Of a DNA stretch of 64,000 nt, positions 62,801 through 64,000 are shown in pieces. The notes beneath the pieces were generated by a model that saw nothing but the letters and a program-made list of their open reading frames with translations, did no database searches and was not told where the DNA came from. Position numbers and translations under genes: made by a program. Position 1 is the first letter of the stretch, and every line of letters begins with the position of its first letter. This stretch comes from Nymphaea colorata (Eukaryota > Streptophyta > Magnoliopsida > Nymphaeales > Nymphaeaceae), in NCBI RefSeq assembly GCF_008831285.2, contig NC_045150.1, positions 4,106,001-4,170,000 of the forward strand. The letters are read 5' to 3'.

Positions 62801-64000
62801 GCTTTAGGACAAAACCGGAAAAGAAAAACCATAGTAAGCCAAAAATGAAGGTCTTGAGACCTAATTTTAGGTTAAAAATGGGTGTTGGAATAGGTCAGTT
62901 TAGTCAAATTGGCTCGGTCTTATGGTGTTTCTAGGGTTCAAGGGTAAAATGATATAATGATTAGATGATCCTAATGAATTAGAGTTTTTCTAGTATATTG
63001 GAGCTAAAGGTGGAATGGGCTGTCCTGAGGATGCCCTTGGGTGTGGATGTGCCCACTAGAGGCAAAAATCATAATTTGGAAGGGTGAAGTTTTTGCGATG
63101 TTTACAAATGTTCCTCTTTGGCCCATTGAGGCTGGGCCTGGTGTTGAAGATAAACGCTCCAAATTTTCCATGTTGTAAGAAAACTTTTTTTGAAAGCCAA
63201 GTTTTGAAAATGCCAGTTCAAGACCTCATTCTTTGGAACAAATGAAGGGCAAGGGAATTTCTTCCTCTTTGCCATGAGAAGGTGATTAATTTGGACAAAA
63301 TAGATTATTGGATTTTGGGTAAATTGAAGCATGGAAGTTTCTTTTGCTTCTTCAAATCATAGACATGTCACGATTTGCAAACTTCTTATTGCAAGGTGGG
63401 TTTGGATAGAATTGTGAAGTCATAGGCAAACAAAATCATGCAATTTCAATTGGAAAATCTTTTCAAAAATGCCTCAATTTTGAATGAACTAGTGTTTTTG
63501 AAATGCTAATGATTGGTATATGTCGATAGACTCAATCCTAAATATAGATCTAATATTAAAGAATGGGTTGTAAATAATTGGCTGATGATAGAATAGGTTT
63601 AGGTTTAACCTTTATCCTTAATGTCAGTCTCTCTTGAGATAGAGGGGAGGGAAGGCTTGAAGGGCTCATGGGCTCATCTATTACGTAACATACTAGGTTT
63701 TGGTAATAAAAGAGAAACATCTTTCATGACCAAAGGGGGATGTGCCAATTCCTCTTATGCCTAGGAAGCCAGGAAATAAAACAAGTCATGTCATGTTTTT
63801 GTTTTGACATAAATCCTCAATTAATTCATAAAATTAGAGTACTGGTGCAATGCAAATGTCAAAACCTTCACCTACTCTTAGTATCCTATGAGCATCAGGA
63901 TTGACCTTCCATCAATGCTACCAATTCTTCAGAAGGGATTTCTTTTCATTTCCAAAACATGAACATAAATAAATAATCATAACAGAAAAAATCATTAGAA

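Larger units (their letters stand above)
55868..64000. other. intergenic region upstream of TLDc gene, no convincing gene
   Basis: Begins with the TLDc promoter side, where no clear TATA box is seen within 200 bases of the start codon. The remaining 8 kb is AT-rich with only short random frames. Recognisable items are the MITE at 57141-57326, a related end at 59172, and the inverted copy of a dispersed repeat at 59440-59880. The patch at 56270-56500, rich in GAGTTCAG/GCTCGA words, resembles small TIR-element debris. I see nothing assignable in 60000-64000. Confidence 0.6.

Overview
The window is nuclear DNA of a flowering plant. The evidence is GT-AG introns, plant-specific gene families (a calcium-dependent protein kinase, a plastid BASS transporter, a plant EF-hand/TLDc protein), Ty1/copia retrotransposons primed by initiator tRNA-Met, small TIR elements, and AT-rich intergenic DNA full of microsatellites. 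The species cannot be named from the sequence alone.

Three genes are supported, all on the minus strand. (1) At 2815-4343 is the 5' part of a group-I-like CDPK: kinase domain plus autoinhibitory junction in three exons. The EF-hand exons are not visible and would lie left of position 1. (2) At 14780-20423 is a complete seven-exon BASS1-type plastid sodium/metabolite cotransporter of 434 codons. (3) At 30241-55867 is a complete eight-exon TLDc-domain gene with an EF-hand-like loop. Its 420 codons are spread over 25.6 kb by very long introns. In both complete genes every splice site is GT-AG and the reading phase closes exactly, so the models are well constrained although read by eye.

The TLDc introns are a retrotransposon sink. 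Intron 6 (32440-38154) holds a plus-strand copia fragment interrupted by the 5' LTR of a second, related copia. Intron 5 (38342-42302) carries LTR/primer-site debris and a degenerate repeat. Intron 4 (42539-53865) holds, left to right, an LTR-flanked RNase H remnant, a tandem duplication, a decayed reverse transcriptase, a nearly complete minus-strand copia of about 5.6 kb (46599-52182) with a solo LTR nested in its leader, and a GC-rich hAT-like fragment. A short hairpin motif recurs five times among the LTR-like pieces.

Outside genes, 20424-30240 is dominated by a degenerate minisatellite of roughly 115 bp (22190-27080) split by an unrelated 1.5 kb insert. The 4344-14779 and 55868-64000 intervals hold small MITE-like elements, two inverted copies of one dispersed repeat and microsatellites, but no convincing gene. 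Two MITEs have perfect target-site duplications: one of 10 bp inside BASS1 intron 6 and one of 8 bp at 57133-57334. I saw no tRNA or rRNA gene that I would defend, no CRISPR, and no clear undescribed system. The most notable features are the nested retroelements in a working gene's introns, the split minisatellite array and the recurring LTR hairpin.
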